From the NCBI RefSeq assembly GCF_004210375.1, contig NC_134827.1, positions 100,177,285 to 100,241,284 of the forward strand: a stretch of 64,000 bases of DNA. The letters run 5' to 3'. Below, in pieces: positions 1 to 11,120 of the stretch. The position numbers and the translations under genes were made by a program. A model generated the notes under the pieces. The model was given only the letters and a program-made list of their open reading frames with translations, was not told where the DNA came from and searched no databases. This DNA is from Tachypleus tridentatus (taxonomy: Eukaryota; Arthropoda; Merostomata; Xiphosura; Limulidae). Positions within the stretch are counted from its first letter, which is position 1, and each line of letters begins with the position of its first letter.

Positions 1-540
1 TATCGTGATAAAACAAACATCAACCTTCAATTAATATATCTGAACTTTTATTCGTGATCGGACAGACAGCGCCATCTACCATAGAAAATATATTTTAAAC
101 GTAAAAATTATCTGAAAGAACCTACATCTATCAAACTGTGAATCTGATGATTAACGTAAGTCATAACCTGATATAAAAACTTCATTTGAAATCTTCAGAA
201 ATCAAAATCATCCTTCCTGGCAAGAAGACAGCTAGTCCACAACACCTACCGCTAACTCTGGGGCTAACCAAATCGAATAATGGAATTTGCCTTCACTTTT
301 AATAACGCACCCACGGTCTCACAAATTGCGCGTGAGAAATGTGAATTGTAGCATTAGAAAAGTAGAGAAAACTAACTACTAGGCCACGCCAGGCCCCAAC
401 CAGCAATGAACATTAGATATACAAAATTATAACTTAGACATTAAAGATTTTACAGAAGCTAGCAAATTAATTAAATTTATGGGATAAAAATGCTTTAGTA
501 CAGATATTCTAAATATGTAAAGAAACAAATAATGAAATAA
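1..540. other. Unassigned AT-rich sequence
   Basis: No open frame of useful length, no recognisable repeat head or tail, and no tandem structure seen. The first recognisable element is the SINE starting near 541. Confidence 0.5.
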
Positions 541-803
541 CCCAGCGTGATGACGTGGTTAGGGCGCTCGATTCGTAGTTTGAGAGTCGCGAGTTCGAAT
601 CCCCGTCACACCAAACATGCTTTTAGCCGTGTAGGCGTTATAATGACACGGTCAATCCCACTATTCGTTTATAAAAGAGTATCCCAAGAATTGGCCGTGG
701 GTGATGATGACTAGCTGCTTTCCCCCTTGTCTTACATTAATAAATTAGGGACGGCTAGCGCGGATAACTCTCGTGTAGCTTTGGGTGGAACTCAAAACAA
801 ACC
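541..803 (+). repeat. Main SINE family (type A), diverged copy
   Basis: A tRNA-like head with a B-box-like GAGTTCGAATCC is followed by the family body (CACCAAACATGC, then GTCAATCCCACTATTCG, then TAAATTAGGGACGGCTAGCG) and the tail GTGTAGCTTTG with CTCAAAACAAACC. The order matches the other type A copies listed here, so this is a Pol III retroposon and not a tRNA gene. It is older than most copies because its head is poorly conserved. Confidence 0.85.
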
Positions 804-1191
804 AATAAAAAATCTAATCAGCAGGGCACGTCAGAGAGAGACCAGTCATAACGCTCTATCAAACTTACTTATGTATAATGACAAGTGTGTTACCAGTATT
901 TACTGACTATACGAAGATATTCCTAAGTTAGCATTCTGTTTGCTCTTTATAAACTGAGCTTATGCATTTCTAAATGTAAATTATTAGATAAGAGTGAACC
1001 AGTACCCATCCTAAGTGGTTTTCTCTTGTAATATTTGAAGTGCTAAACGGATATCAAAAAGAAAACACTTTGCTTGAATAAATATTGTATCTCGTCAAGA
1101 CTAAAACCCAGAACAAGAACATAAAAAACACAGTTTTTTTGTTTTTGTGTAGCTTTTTACCCAAAAATATATTTCAAAATTGAAATGAGTT

Positions 1192-1375
1192 AGTCGTGGC
1201 CTATTGGTCAGTGTCAGACTGCTGATCAACAGGTCCAAGATTCGAGCTGGAATTTGCCTCTTACAATGCTCCTCATATCCAGTTGTAGACGTGGGGGAAG
1301 TTTTTGTTCGGTGCAAGGTCTCCAGGTGGGACTACAGCACATTTTAGAATAACTTCAGCTCCAGTAAGCCCACCC
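1192..1375 (+). repeat. tRNA-like retroposon of another family
   Basis: A-box-like TGGCCTATTGG is followed about 35 bases later by a B-box-like CCAAGATTCGAGC, the spacing of a tRNA promoter. The sequence after it (GTGGGGGAAG, TCCAGGTGGGACTACAGC) does not match the other SINE families in the window. Only one copy is seen, so the boundaries are estimates. Confidence 0.4.
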
Positions 1376-1393
1376 TAATCATACCCCACGTGG

Positions 1394-1668
1394 TCGGCAT
1401 GGCCACGTGAGTTAAGGCGTTCAACTTAACCTGAGGGTCGCGGGTTCGAATCCCCGTCGCACCAAACATGCTCGCCCTTTCAGCCGTGGGGGCGTTATAA
1501 TGTAACGTCAATCCCATTATTCGATGGTAAAAGAGTAGCCCAAGAGTTGGCGGTGGGTGGTGGTGACTAGCTGCCTTCCTTCTAGTCTTACACTATTAAA
1601 TTAGGGACGGCTAGTGCAGATAGCCTTCGTGTAGCTTTGCGCGAAATTCAAAAACAAATAAAACCAAA
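1394..1668 (+). repeat. Main SINE family (type A), near full length
   Basis: Head GGCATGGCCACGTGAGTTAA, B box GGGTTCGAATCC, body and tail (CTTTGCGCGAAATTC) are all present in the usual order. It is followed within a few bases by a type 2 SINE in the same orientation. Confidence 0.9.
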
Positions 1669-1672
1669 AATG

Positions 1673-1795
1673 CACCCCGCCGGTACAGCGGTAAGTCTAC
1701 GGATTTACAACACTAACATCATGGGTTCGATTCCCCTATGTGGACTTAGCAGATAGCACAATGTGGCTTTGCTATAAGAAAACAGACACACCCTT
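1673..1795 (+). repeat. Short SINE family (type 2)
   Basis: The head is CCGCCGGTACAGCGGTAAGT, then GGATTTACAACACTAA, B box GGGTTCGATTCCCC, and the tail AGCAGATAGCACAATGTGG followed by CTTTGCTATAAGAAAACA. This is the reference copy for the type 2 family, which is about 115 bp and ends in a CA-rich tract. Confidence 0.85.
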
Positions 1796-1910
1796 GTCTC
1801 AAGGAAAACTTATTATACATCATGAACTCAAAAGTAAAATATGAATTGCTTTCCAAAGGTGTCATATCTATTATACTGTGCAATAGACAGTTACCACTTG
1901 TGCACCTCCA

Positions 1911-3066
1911 CTACGTGGTTTTTAACCAAGATAGAACTGTACAACTGTTTTAAATTCTAAGACTTACTGATTATCTCAATGGCTTTTAACCTAGATAGAA
2001 CTGTACAACTGTTTTAAATTCTAAGACTTACTGATTATTTCAGTGGTTTTTAACCTAGATAGAACTGTACAACTGTTTTAAATTCTAAGACTTACTGATT
2101 ATCTCAATGGCTTTTAACCTAGATAGAACTGTACAACTGTTTTAAATTCTAAGACTTACTGATTATTTCAGTGGTTTTTAACCTAGATAGAACTGTACAA
2201 CTGTTTTGAATTCTAAGACTTACTGATTATTTCAGTGGTTTTTAACCTAGATAGAACTGTACAATTGTTTTAAATTTTAAGACTTACTGATTATTTCAGT
2301 GGTTTTTAACCTAGATAGAACTGTACAACTGTTTTAAATTCTAAGACTTGCTGATTATTTCAGTGGCTTTTAACCTAAATAGAACTGTACAAATGTTTTA
2401 AATTCTAAGACTTATTTATTATTTCAGTGGTTTTTAACCTAGATAGAACTGTAAAACTGTTTTAAATATTAAGACTTACTGATTATTTCAGTGGTTTTTA
2501 ACCTAGATAGAACTGTAAACCTGTTTTAAATTCTAAGACTTACCGATTATTTCAGTGGTTTTTAACCTAGATAGAACTGTAAAACTGTTTTAAATTTTAA
2601 GACTTACCGATTATTTCAGTGGTTTTTAACCTAAATAGAACTGTAAAACTGTTTTAAATTTTAAGATTTACTGATTATTTCAATGGTTTTTAACCTAGAT
2701 AGAACTGTACAACTGTTTTAAATTCTAAGACTTACTGATTACCTCAATGGCTTTTAACCTAGATAGAACTGTACAACTGTTTTAAATTCTAAGACTTACT
2801 GATTACCTCAATGGCTTTTAACCTAGATAGGACTGTACAAATGTTTTAAATTCTAAGACTTACTGATTATTTCAGTGGTTTTTAACCTAGATAGAACTGT
2901 ACAACTGTTTTAAATTTTAAGAGTTACTGATTATTTCGGTGGTTTATAACCTAGATAGAACTGTACAACTGTTTTAAATTCTAAGACCTACTGATTATTT
3001 CAGTGGTTTATAACCTAGATAGAACTGTACAACTGTTTTAAATTTTAAGAGTTACTGATTATTTCA
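1911..3066. repeat. 64-bp tandem repeat, about 18 copies
   Basis: A 64-base unit containing AACCTAGATAGAACTGTAC, ACTGTTTTAAATTCTAAGAC and TTACTGATTATTTCAG is repeated head to tail. The period was measured from the successive AACCTAGATAG starts at 1924 (as AACCAAG), 1988 and 2052. Units differ at a few positions, for example TACAACTG versus TAAAACTG and TCTCAATGGC versus TTTCAGTGGT. There is no spacer diversity, so it is a minisatellite and not a CRISPR array. Confidence 0.95.
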
Positions 3067-3145
3067 GGCATACATTATTCCTGCTTTTATATTACTATAA
3101 GTGTTTTTCTCTATTCTTTTTTTAAATTTCAGAAAATAACAGTGG

Positions 3146-3376
3146 TTTGTTTTTTGTTTCGCACAAAGCTACACGAGGGCTGTCTACGCTAGGCGTCTTC
3201 AAGTTAACAGCGTAAAAAGACTAGATAGGAGGCAGCTATTCATCACCACCCACCGTCAACTCTTGAGCTACTCTTTTACCAACGAATAGTGGGATTGATC
3301 GTTACTTTATAACGGCCCCACGGCTGAAAGGGCGAACATGTGTGGTATGACGGGTATTCGAACCCGCGACCCATTG
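3146..3376 (-). repeat. Main SINE family (type A), minus strand
   Basis: Reading the plus strand, the tail comes first (TTTCGCACAAAGCTACACGA), then the body complement (CACCACCCACCG, CGAATAGTGGGATTGA) and the B box complement TTCGAACCCGCGACC. The head is degraded. Confidence 0.85.
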
Positions 3377-3659
3377 TTTCTATGCCAACGTATTTACCAT
3401 CGTAATAAAAAAGAAATTTAAACACTGTAAACAAATGTAACCATGCCAACTGGGGACCAGTCAGAATCCTGATCAGGGTACTATGGATAATTCATTATAG
3501 AAAAAAAAGGACTGTATTTATACGCCCATTTACCATCTTCTTGGCTGGCAAACAGACTAGACAGTCTGTTATTTATTTATTTGTTTAAGAAAGTTTGTGG
3601 AGTAGCCATCCATGCTTTCACATTATGGAGAATATGTTTCTTAGAATGAAAACAACTCC

Positions 3660-3753
3660 TGTATCTCAGAACAGCTGAAGATGACCCAGGAAGGTCAAAA
3701 CGTTGTTCTCTGCTTGTCAGTAACAGTGTTAATAACAGCTGTTCTGAGATACA
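3660..3753 (+). other. Hammerhead-like motif inside an 18-bp inverted repeat
   Basis: Perfect 18-base inverted arms lie at 3660-3677 and 3736-3753 (TGTATCTCAGAACAGCTG and its complement). Between them are CTGAAGA, a GACC/GGTC hairpin, AAAAC, and a possible second stem formed by ACGTTGTT with AACAGTGT, counting G-U pairs. The order stem I, CUGANGA, stem II, AAA, stem III, stem I matches a type I hammerhead ribozyme. The expected G12 reads A here, so activity is doubtful. See the findings. Confidence 0.4.
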
Positions 3754-3852
3754 TTTTTATTTCAAGTGGGTTTCTCATCATCAAGAAAAACTATTTTATA
3801 CAGGTACAGGGGACTACAATGGTTTAAAACAATAGGTATTTTTAAATATTAA

Positions 3853-3985
3853 CTCGATTTTGTTCGTTTGTAACTGAGCACGAAGCTACACTATGGGCTA
3901 TGAGTGCTCTGCCCAAGACGGGTATCAAAACCTGGATTCCACTGTTGTAGTTCCGCAGACATACTGCTGTGTTACTGGAGGGACA
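3853..3985 (-). repeat. Short SINE family (type 3), minus strand
   Basis: The complement of the tail (GCACGAAGCTACACTATGGG) comes first, then TGCTCTGCCC, a B-box complement (GGGTATCAAAACC), CCGCAGACATACTGCTGTG and ACTGGAGGG. This matches the other type 3 copies. A further tail fragment of the same family is visible near 4112-4172. Confidence 0.75.
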
Positions 3986-4416
3986 ACGTATTTTCATAAG
4001 CCAGATATCATTAAAAGCAGTGCAAGGCGAAGAAGTGTAACTCTTTGTTTAAATTAGCGCCACATAGAGCCATATGCACTTTTACTTTTATATACGTCTA
4101 CATAAGGATATTGGTTTATTTAACGTTTAAGCACAAAACTGCACAATAGCTATCCGTTATAAGCCCTCAAGTTTACTACTGAAATGCAGAGAGAAGCGAG
4201 AGAAAGAAAACGTTGCACACGAAAACGCCAATTTCATTGAACATCAATTCCAATAAATGTGGCACAAGACATTTTAATAACTGAGAGTCCTAGACTTTGC
4301 TTGTCTTTAAATATCTAAATATGAAATGAGTATTTACAGTTTATGTTTATATTTATTGATTTATTTTTTAATTTATATTGTAATAACTTTTTCCTTTTAA
4401 AAATTGCATGGGTGCA

Positions 4417-4535
4417 TGTTTTCTTACAGTACAGTCACATCGGGCTATCTGCTATATCCATTGAAGGGAATCGAATCTCTGATTTGAGCCTTGTAAGTCC
4501 GGATACTTACCGTTGTCCCACCAGGAAACAAATTG
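4417..4535 (-). repeat. Short SINE family (type 2), minus strand
   Basis: TTTTCTTACAGTACAGTCAC, then ATCGGGCTATCTGCT, GAATCGAATC and TACCGTTGTCCCACC form the complement of the type 2 tail, B box and head. The copy is diverged. Confidence 0.75.
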
Positions 4536-5040
4536 CCTATTTTAGATTACACTGGGTGTGTTGTTTAAATTAAAATTTAAAGCTGTATTACAATAAATTG
4601 ATTAGAACAGGTGTTCTTAAACTGTGGTTCGAAAACTATGGCGGAAGTAGATTCCAAAGGGGTCGTATAGATCAAACAAATTTATTTTAATTTTTGTTTG
4701 TTTGTAAATAATAGTATATTCAAAGAGATCCGGTTCACCTTTACAACCTCCTCGTGGTTTCTTTCCTTTTAGCGTAATGTTGGTCATAAGCACCTACTTA
4801 CTAACTCATAAGTTAGTCATGCCTGACCGAATAGTTGGATTTGATTTTCACTCTTATAACAGCTCCACGGCTGCAAAGACTAGATTGCATATTTTTTTTC
4901 GATGACGAGATGTAAACCTTGAATCTTCGGATTCACAGTTATGAGCATGCCGACATCTAGATACTCTCGTCCCTTCTTTAGAATATTCAACACGTTTGTG
5001 ACTGAGTGTTTGAAAGTTATGGAATAACTGAAAAACAGGC

Positions 5041-5063
5041 TATATATATATATATATATATAT
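5041..5063. repeat. (TA)n microsatellite
   Basis: An uninterrupted run of alternating T and A, 23 bases, just before a SINE insertion. A similar TG/TA run lies at about 6236-6267. Confidence 0.95.
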
Positions 5064-5076
5064 CACATATAAAATA

Positions 5077-5368
5077 GGCCCGGCATGGCCAGGTGGTTAA
5101 GGCACTCGACTCGTAATCTGAGGGTCGCGAGTTAAAATCCCCGTTACACCAAACATGCTCGCCCTTTCAGCCGTGAGGACGTTATAAAGCGATGGTCAAT
5201 CCCGTTATTCGTTAGTAAAAGAGTAGCTCAAGAGTTGGCAGTGGGTGGTGATGACTAGCTGCCTTCCTTCTAGTCTTACACTGCTAAATTAGGGACGACT
5301 AGCGCAGATAGCCCTCGTGTAGCTTTGCGCGAAATTAAAAAAATAAGAAAACCAACAATCAAAACCAA
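5077..5368 (+). repeat. Main SINE family (type A) with 12-bp target duplication
   Basis: A full-length copy from GGCCCGGCATGGCCAGGTGG to an A-rich 3' end. It is flanked by the identical 12-mer ACATATAAAATA at 5065-5076 and 5369-5380. The duplication shows that this is a real retroposition event and fixes the element boundaries. Confidence 0.95.
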
Positions 5369-5380
5369 ACATATAAAATA

Positions 5381-6234
5381 ATATGAAGAAAATAGTTAGA
5401 ACGAATGGAATAGAGTTTGAAACAACAGTACGTCCTTATGTTATCCGACCCATTGAAAAAATAATACCTTCAAATATATTATAAATAGAACACTTTCGTT
5501 TTAATTAACTTGATAAACAACTAATTTGATTCTTTTCTCGTCTTAGTACACTTCCACATGTGCTTCTGAGAAATGTCTGTTAAACATGATTAGGTAAAGA
5601 TATCTTTTCTTGTAAAACACCACCAGTTCCAGGGAAATTTTTCAAACCAAGTTTGTGCTATTTTTGGTAGTTGGATCTTTTTCACAAATGTGTCTGTAAT
5701 TTTGTTGTACTGACACGGTTGATTTACATTCAGCAAACTTAAACCACACGTTGCACCTTTTTTGGGAATGTTACCATTTCGTTTTTTTCTAGCAATGATC
5801 CTTCAACGGATCCGCAACGGAAAGGTGAAAACAAAAACCCATAATGAGCCGTTCGTCAATTTAAATAAAACCAGTGTTCTATCTAGAATATATTTGAAGT
5901 TATTAATTTTTAAAATGGGTCAGATAATTTATAGACACCCCGTATTTGTATAAATGTATGTATATTACTCATAATATTCGGTTTTTCCAACAATTGCACT
6001 AGTTCTGCAGAAGGCCCTGCATGGGCTTTAACATTACGTTTCATAACAACCAGTTTTAATCTTTTGTGCACAGCTGAAAGTAAACTTATATGGAGCAATA
6101 TATTTTTTAATAGAAGTCTGAGGCATTACGGCCGCTTTGGTAAAGAGATAAATTTTATGTTATTTAAAGAAGAGATGACTTAGGACTCTGTCATATGCGG
6201 GTGGGGTTTCTTTTAAGAGTGGTGAATAATACGT

Positions 6235-6267
<33 letters not shown>

Positions 6268-6603
6268 GCGCTATACTATCCTGAATCCTAAACTTATACG
6301 TTTCTCACCTACAGATAAAATATGACTCTTTCACAGTCACGATCTATTGAGGTTTTAGTGAAAAAATAAAATACATTCAACAAGATTCTATGATGACCGC
6401 TAACTTATTCTCACAAATTTAAGTTTCTAGTAAATAGTCTAGATAGGGCTACACAGTGGCATGTTTTATGTTTTTGTTTTTCTGTACAAAACCATTTAGA
6501 ATACTGAATTGTGTTCGTGTAATTAATTTGTTGAGATAAAAGTGTATTCTCAAGACGGCTGGTATGGGTATTAAAACTCTATTTAAAATAAAACACAGAA
6601 CAA
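5381..6603. other. Unassigned intergenic sequence
   Basis: No conserved protein is recognised in any frame; the short open frames near 5762-6098 look like chance. The only structured feature is the TG/TA microsatellite at about 6236-6267. Confidence 0.5.
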
Positions 6604-6631
6604 CGTTCTGACCTTCTTAAGTCATCTTCAG
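6604..6631 (-). other. Hammerhead-like core motif (minus strand)
   Basis: On the minus strand this reads CTGAAGA, TGACTTAAGAAGGTC, then AGAACG. It has the same layout as the motif at 48098-48125 (CTGAAGA ... GGTCGAAACG). The downstream context GTTGTTCTGTGTTTTATTTT suggests the end of a dispersed element. GAAAC is changed to AGAAC here. Confidence 0.35.
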
Positions 6632-7440
6632 GTTTTTGTCAACTTTATCGCTGGTTCAGCGAGGGAAGGTTCTGATATTAATACTAATTGATCAACACAT
6701 ATTTTATGGAAACAATCTGAGAATAAGTGAATGAGCGTTTCGCTTTCGTTTCTGCTTCGGGACCTCTAAACTCAGTATAAAATCAACAACGTTATGGCAC
6801 ATGTGAACTAGAACTTTTTCGTTTTGTTTTTCACCCACCAAGTGACAGGCTACTGACCGTTCCATATTATCTTGATCAACTTGAGTGACAGACAAACACT
6901 CTCCTTCGGAAGAAAATCATGTGCCAGAGACTGTTCAGAAGGACTATATCTGATGTATACTCAGTGATATTTGTCTGGATTCTGTAACTGTCCTCTCCTT
7001 TGCACGGCTATTCAACTACTGAACTCATTATAAAGAGTATAATACAACCATGCTTTTGATTTCCTAGCTTGGAAGAAAAGAGAGAATATACGAATATATG
7101 AAATACAATAACATGAAAAGAAAATGCAATGACTCCTGAAAACAGTGAAGAAAGTAAGACGGGAGTAGCGGATGAGAAGATATCAGGAAAATAAATGATG
7201 ATAAAAAAATAAAAAGTAAAAACCTTATAAAAATATGGCATACTGAGAAAAGTTACTGGGAAATAGAATATAAAATTTAACTATAGGTAGAAAAAATATA
7301 ATATGGAAAAAGAATATAGTGGGATGCTAACAAAATATTAAGTGTGAAAATACAGAAATGAAAAAAGAATTATAAATATGAGAAACGATAAGTGAAACGA
7401 TGTATAACTTGAGAATTGGATACATGAAGAAGAAAAGGTA

Positions 7441-7682
7441 CAGGGTGTTCAGAAAGTCACTGAGCACTTGTATATTTATTAACAGACATGTTTCAATACA
7501 GAATACAGGAGGTAAATATGAATGACAATTATAAACAATGTTGAAAGTGACCCCCATTGGCATCAATACAAGCCTGGATCCTTATTGTTTTGTTTCTAAA
7601 CACATAGCTATCAGTTGCTGGCTTGAAATAGACTGAATGAATGGTGATTACAAAACTGCACAGTGACTTTTCGAACACCCTG
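7441..7682 (-). mobile_element. Tc1/mariner-type MITE with transposase C-terminal remnant
   Basis: Terminal inverted repeats of about 26 bases match closely: CAGGGTGTTCAGAAAGTCAC on the left, and CAGGGTGTTCGAAAAGTCAC as the complement of the right end. TA precedes the left end; the right flank reads TG. The minus strand still encodes RIQACIDANGGHFQH, which resembles the C-terminus of mariner/IS630-like transposases. It is therefore an internally deleted derivative of a once autonomous element. Confidence 0.8.
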
Positions 7683-8151
7683 TGTAACTAAAGATAAGAA
7701 GTGACTTATATTTTATGGAAATAATAACAATTAGTTGAAAGACAAAATAAGCTAAAGTAGGATAATAATAATTAAAAGGCTATAAGAAAGAAGTGAATTT
7801 AGGCACACTGTGGAGTTATTAGGGAGTAACTTAAGGCTGAAGTAAATAAACGAAGCGTAGAAACAAAGAATAGAAAGTGAAAAACAGATGTGACGTAAAG
7901 ACTAAAACGTCCAGAGCAGCAAATGTAATATATTTAAAGTCGAGTAAAGATTTAAAGACAAAGAAAGAATTCTATGGAAAGAACAAATAAAAACCGGAGC
8001 CCGAAAATATGACGAATGAATAAGGGGAGTCATATGATTCAATATAAAGATGTTTTAAGTTCAATAAAAAAATAGGACTCTAAAAGGATAGAAAAAGTTA
8101 ATCTGTTAGACAGAAACTAGAGAATGAAAACCATGAATGTGCAGAAGGTAG

Positions 8152-8435
8152 AATACAGACAGAAGAGTTACATTAGAATACAGACAAAAGAGTTACATTA
8201 GAATACAGACAAAAGAGTTACATTAGAATACAGATAACAGAGTTACATTAGAATACAGACAAAAGAGTTACATTAGAATACAGACAAAAGAGTTACATTA
8301 GAATACAGATAACAGAGTTACATTAGAATACAGATAACAGAGTTACATTAGAATACAGATAACAGAGTTACATTAGAATACAGACAAAAGAGTTACATTA
8401 GAATGCAGATAAAAGAGTTATATTAGAATACAGGC
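8152..8435. repeat. 25-bp tandem repeat, about 11 copies
   Basis: The unit AGAATACAGACAAAAG plus AGTTACATT repeats head to tail, alternating between ACAGACAAAAG and ACAGATAACAG variants. The alternation suggests higher-order duplication of unit blocks. A type A SINE is inserted at its right end. Confidence 0.95.
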
Positions 8436-8728
8436 CCGGCATGACCAGGTGGTTAGGGCGTTCGACTCGTGATCCGAGAGTCGCGGGTTCGAATTCTCGT
8501 CGCACCAAACATGCTTGTCCTTTCAGCCGTGGGGGCGTTATAATATGACGGTCAATCCCACTATTCGTTGATAAAAGAGTAGCCCGCAGTTGACGGTGGG
8601 TGGTGATGACTAACTGCCTTACTTCTGCTTTCTCTCTGGTCTTGCACTGCAAAATTAGAGACGGCTAGCGTAGATAGCCCTCGTGTAGCTTTGCGCAAAA
8701 TTCAAAAGCAAACAGACAAACAAATCAT
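8433..8728 (+). repeat. Main SINE family (type A) at the edge of a tandem array
   Basis: Full-length copy starting GGCCCGGCATGACCAGGTGG. ATTAGAATA, part of the 25-bp unit, occurs just before it and again after its A-rich tail near 8740, consistent with a target duplication of array sequence. Confidence 0.9.
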
Positions 8729-8749
8729 ACATTAGAATAAAAGTAAGAT

Positions 8750-10185
8750 AACCTGTAAGAATATTAGACAATACAATAAAAGAAAGACATTATATCGCAA
8801 TAAAAGTTGAGGTAATCTCCACTCGTATTAAGATTAAAAATACACCAGCAACGAGAAACGAAAAGGAAAGATACTTAAATAATGCGAAATACAAGGGGAA
8901 CGGGTTTGAAAGTTTCAATTCAGCCAAGTGGTTACGTGATTGTTCCCTGGGGTGAGAAATAGGATTAAACACATTGTTATCTTCTTTGACGTGTACGTTA
9001 GTTCATGGTGGACTGAATCGTAGGACACAACATTAAGACGCCGTTGATTCAATATGTTTTCCCCAGACGCACGTGTACAAAATGTTACTTTCAACTGAGC
9101 TGACAGTAACATGATGTTATGTATTACTTCTCTAGGATTCCGTGAAACCAGACCTTCAGATCAGAAACCTTTGTGCTGAAATAACTATAAACGGATGCTG
9201 TTGAACTAACTGTAATTGGAATATTTCAATAAGAATTATTGTTATTTTAAGTCATTCAGGCATAACGCAAATGTTTATTTTTCATAACACTTGACTTCTA
9301 ACGCGTGAAATAACGAGACAAAACGTAACTGAAGGAACGTTCCAGAAACAGACTGATAGGTTTACGACCTTAGTTATGCGTATGTATAAATTATATTAAC
9401 ATTTTGTTGGTAAATACGTATTACGTATAGAGGAGAACGAGTCTCTTTAATGTTACGTATAATATTTAAGCTATTTGTATATTACGTAGTAAAAAATCCA
9501 TCAAAACATTGACTCTTCCCTCTTAAGTTCTTTTTATGACTCTCCTAGCTTCAGGGCAGTGTATCGTATTAAACAGGGTATTCTGTAGTAGCTTAAATAT
9601 GGGTTAATCACATTCGATGCACGGATGAGAAAATGTAATGACATACAAAACAAATTTGGTAATTCTTTGGTTCGCATACCATCCGTTCGTTATTATAAAA
9701 CTCGTCTTTTCCATGATGATTGATTTCCACAATCTACACTTAATAAACTCTTACAGTCATAACGTTTTATCGTGATTCTTTTGTTCAACATGGTGAACAC
9801 TGATGGCCACAAAGAACACTTCATCCTAAATCCGTTACCGTCATTATTACTATCATAACGTTTCATCTTACACCTTTTGTTAATTTTTATCATGAACTTG
9901 TGTTTGTTATCCTCATATGAATTACCGCACGTATTACGTTGGCCTTTATCAAATAGATTATTGTCAAATCTACAAGTATTATCACAAATTCCACCTCTTA
10001 TCACAGTCTTGTCTTTACAGTATTGTCTTCACTTTCACGTATGACGGTTCTTGTAATCATTTCATCACTAATACATATTTATTTTGTATTAAAACTTTCT
10101 TCAACTCCATATTTGTTGCTTGTTACAAATCATCATTGTTTTAGTTAACCCTAAATACTATCATAACAATATCTTCCAAATACTA
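8750..10185. other. Unassigned intergenic sequence
   Basis: No recognisable protein, repeat family or tandem structure. The open frames of 60-103 codons here have low-complexity composition and show no known domain. Confidence 0.5.
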
Positions 10186-10455
10186 GCATGGCATGGCAAG
10201 CGTGTTAAGGCGTTCGACTCCTATTCCAAGCGTCACGGGTTCGAATCCCCGTCGCACCAAACATGCTCGCCTTTTCAGCCGTGGGGGCGTTATAATGTAA
10301 CGGTCAATCCCACTATTCGTTGGTAAAAGAGTAGCCCAAGAGTTGGCATTGGGTAGTGATGACTAGCTGCTTTCTCTCTAGCCTTACACTGCTAAATTAG
10401 GGACGGTTAGCGCAGATAGGTCTCGTGTAGCTTTGTGCAAAATTCAAAACAAAAC
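10186..10455 (+). repeat. Main SINE family (type A)
   Basis: Head GCATGGCATGGCAAGCGTGT, B box GGGTTCGAATCC, body and tail GTAGCTTTGTGCAAAATTC in standard order. Confidence 0.9.
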
Positions 10456-10601
10456 AAACCAATCAAACGATAGCGATTGTCAACGTAATGTTGCTTGTTA
10501 ACGGATGAAACTTCTTAAAATATTTAGTTTAGTAAACAGAGGTAATAATACATTTTATGATATGATTAATCCAATACCTTATTATAACTATAAGAAACTT
10601 A

Positions 10602-10899
10602 GTTAGTTATCACCATTAGATTCTATCTAGGAACATAGGGCTGCAAGTGAGTAGGTTGTTAGCTCACTGCACCGAGCTGTCCCTAATTTAGCAGTGTAAG
10701 ACTAGACGGAAGGCAGCTATTCATCACCACCCACCGCCAACTCTTGGGCTACTCTTTTACCAACGAATAGTGGGATTGACCGTCACAATATAACGTCCCC
10801 ACGGCTGGGAGGGCGAGCATGTTTGGCGCGACGCGGGCGCGAACCCGCGACCCTCGGATTAAGAGTCGCACGCCTTACGCGCTAGGCCATGCCAGGCCC
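10602..10899 (-). repeat. Chimeric SINE: type B head with a foreign 3' half
   Basis: On the minus strand the insertion begins like a type B SINE, with head GGCCTGGCATGGCCTAGCGC and B box GGGTTCGCGCCCG. At about 10680 (after CTAAATTAGGGAC) the normal tail is replaced by about 75 bases of unrelated sequence. The 12-mer ATAAGAAACTTA at 10590-10601 and 10900-10911 bounds the whole unit, so head and foreign tail appear to have been inserted together. Confidence 0.8.
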
Positions 10900-11027
10900 A
10901 TAAGAAACTTAACCCTTGTTTTATTAATGTAATTACTTAATTAAGTTATTATTATTTTTGGAATAAAAAACAATTCAGCAACTGCTGATCACTATGTAAT
11001 TAATGCTGTTATATTACACGTACGATT

Positions 11028-11120
11028 TCAAGGCTAAAATCAGGGGTTCGATTCCCCTCAGTGTACTCAGTAGATAGCCTGATGTGGCTTTGCTCTAAGA
11101 AAACACATATACACACCTTC
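11028..11120 (+). repeat. Short SINE (type 2), 5'-truncated
   Basis: GGCTAAAATCAGGGGTTCGA, TTCCCCTCAGTG, then GATAGCCTGATGTGGCTTTG and CTCTAAGAAAACACA match the second half of the type 2 family. The head is missing. Confidence 0.8.

Noticed and set aside
1394..1500. tRNA gene-like heads (A and B boxes) at many places
   Set aside because: Each is followed by a constant SINE body and tail, often with target duplications, and the cloverleaf is imperfect; these are tRNA-derived retroposons.
1911..3066. CRISPR-like array
   Set aside because: There are no unique spacers; the whole 64-bp unit repeats, and the host is a eukaryote.
4608..4670. hAT-like end (GTTCTTAAACTGTGGTTCG)
   Set aside because: No second terminus or target duplication could be found; too short to annotate.
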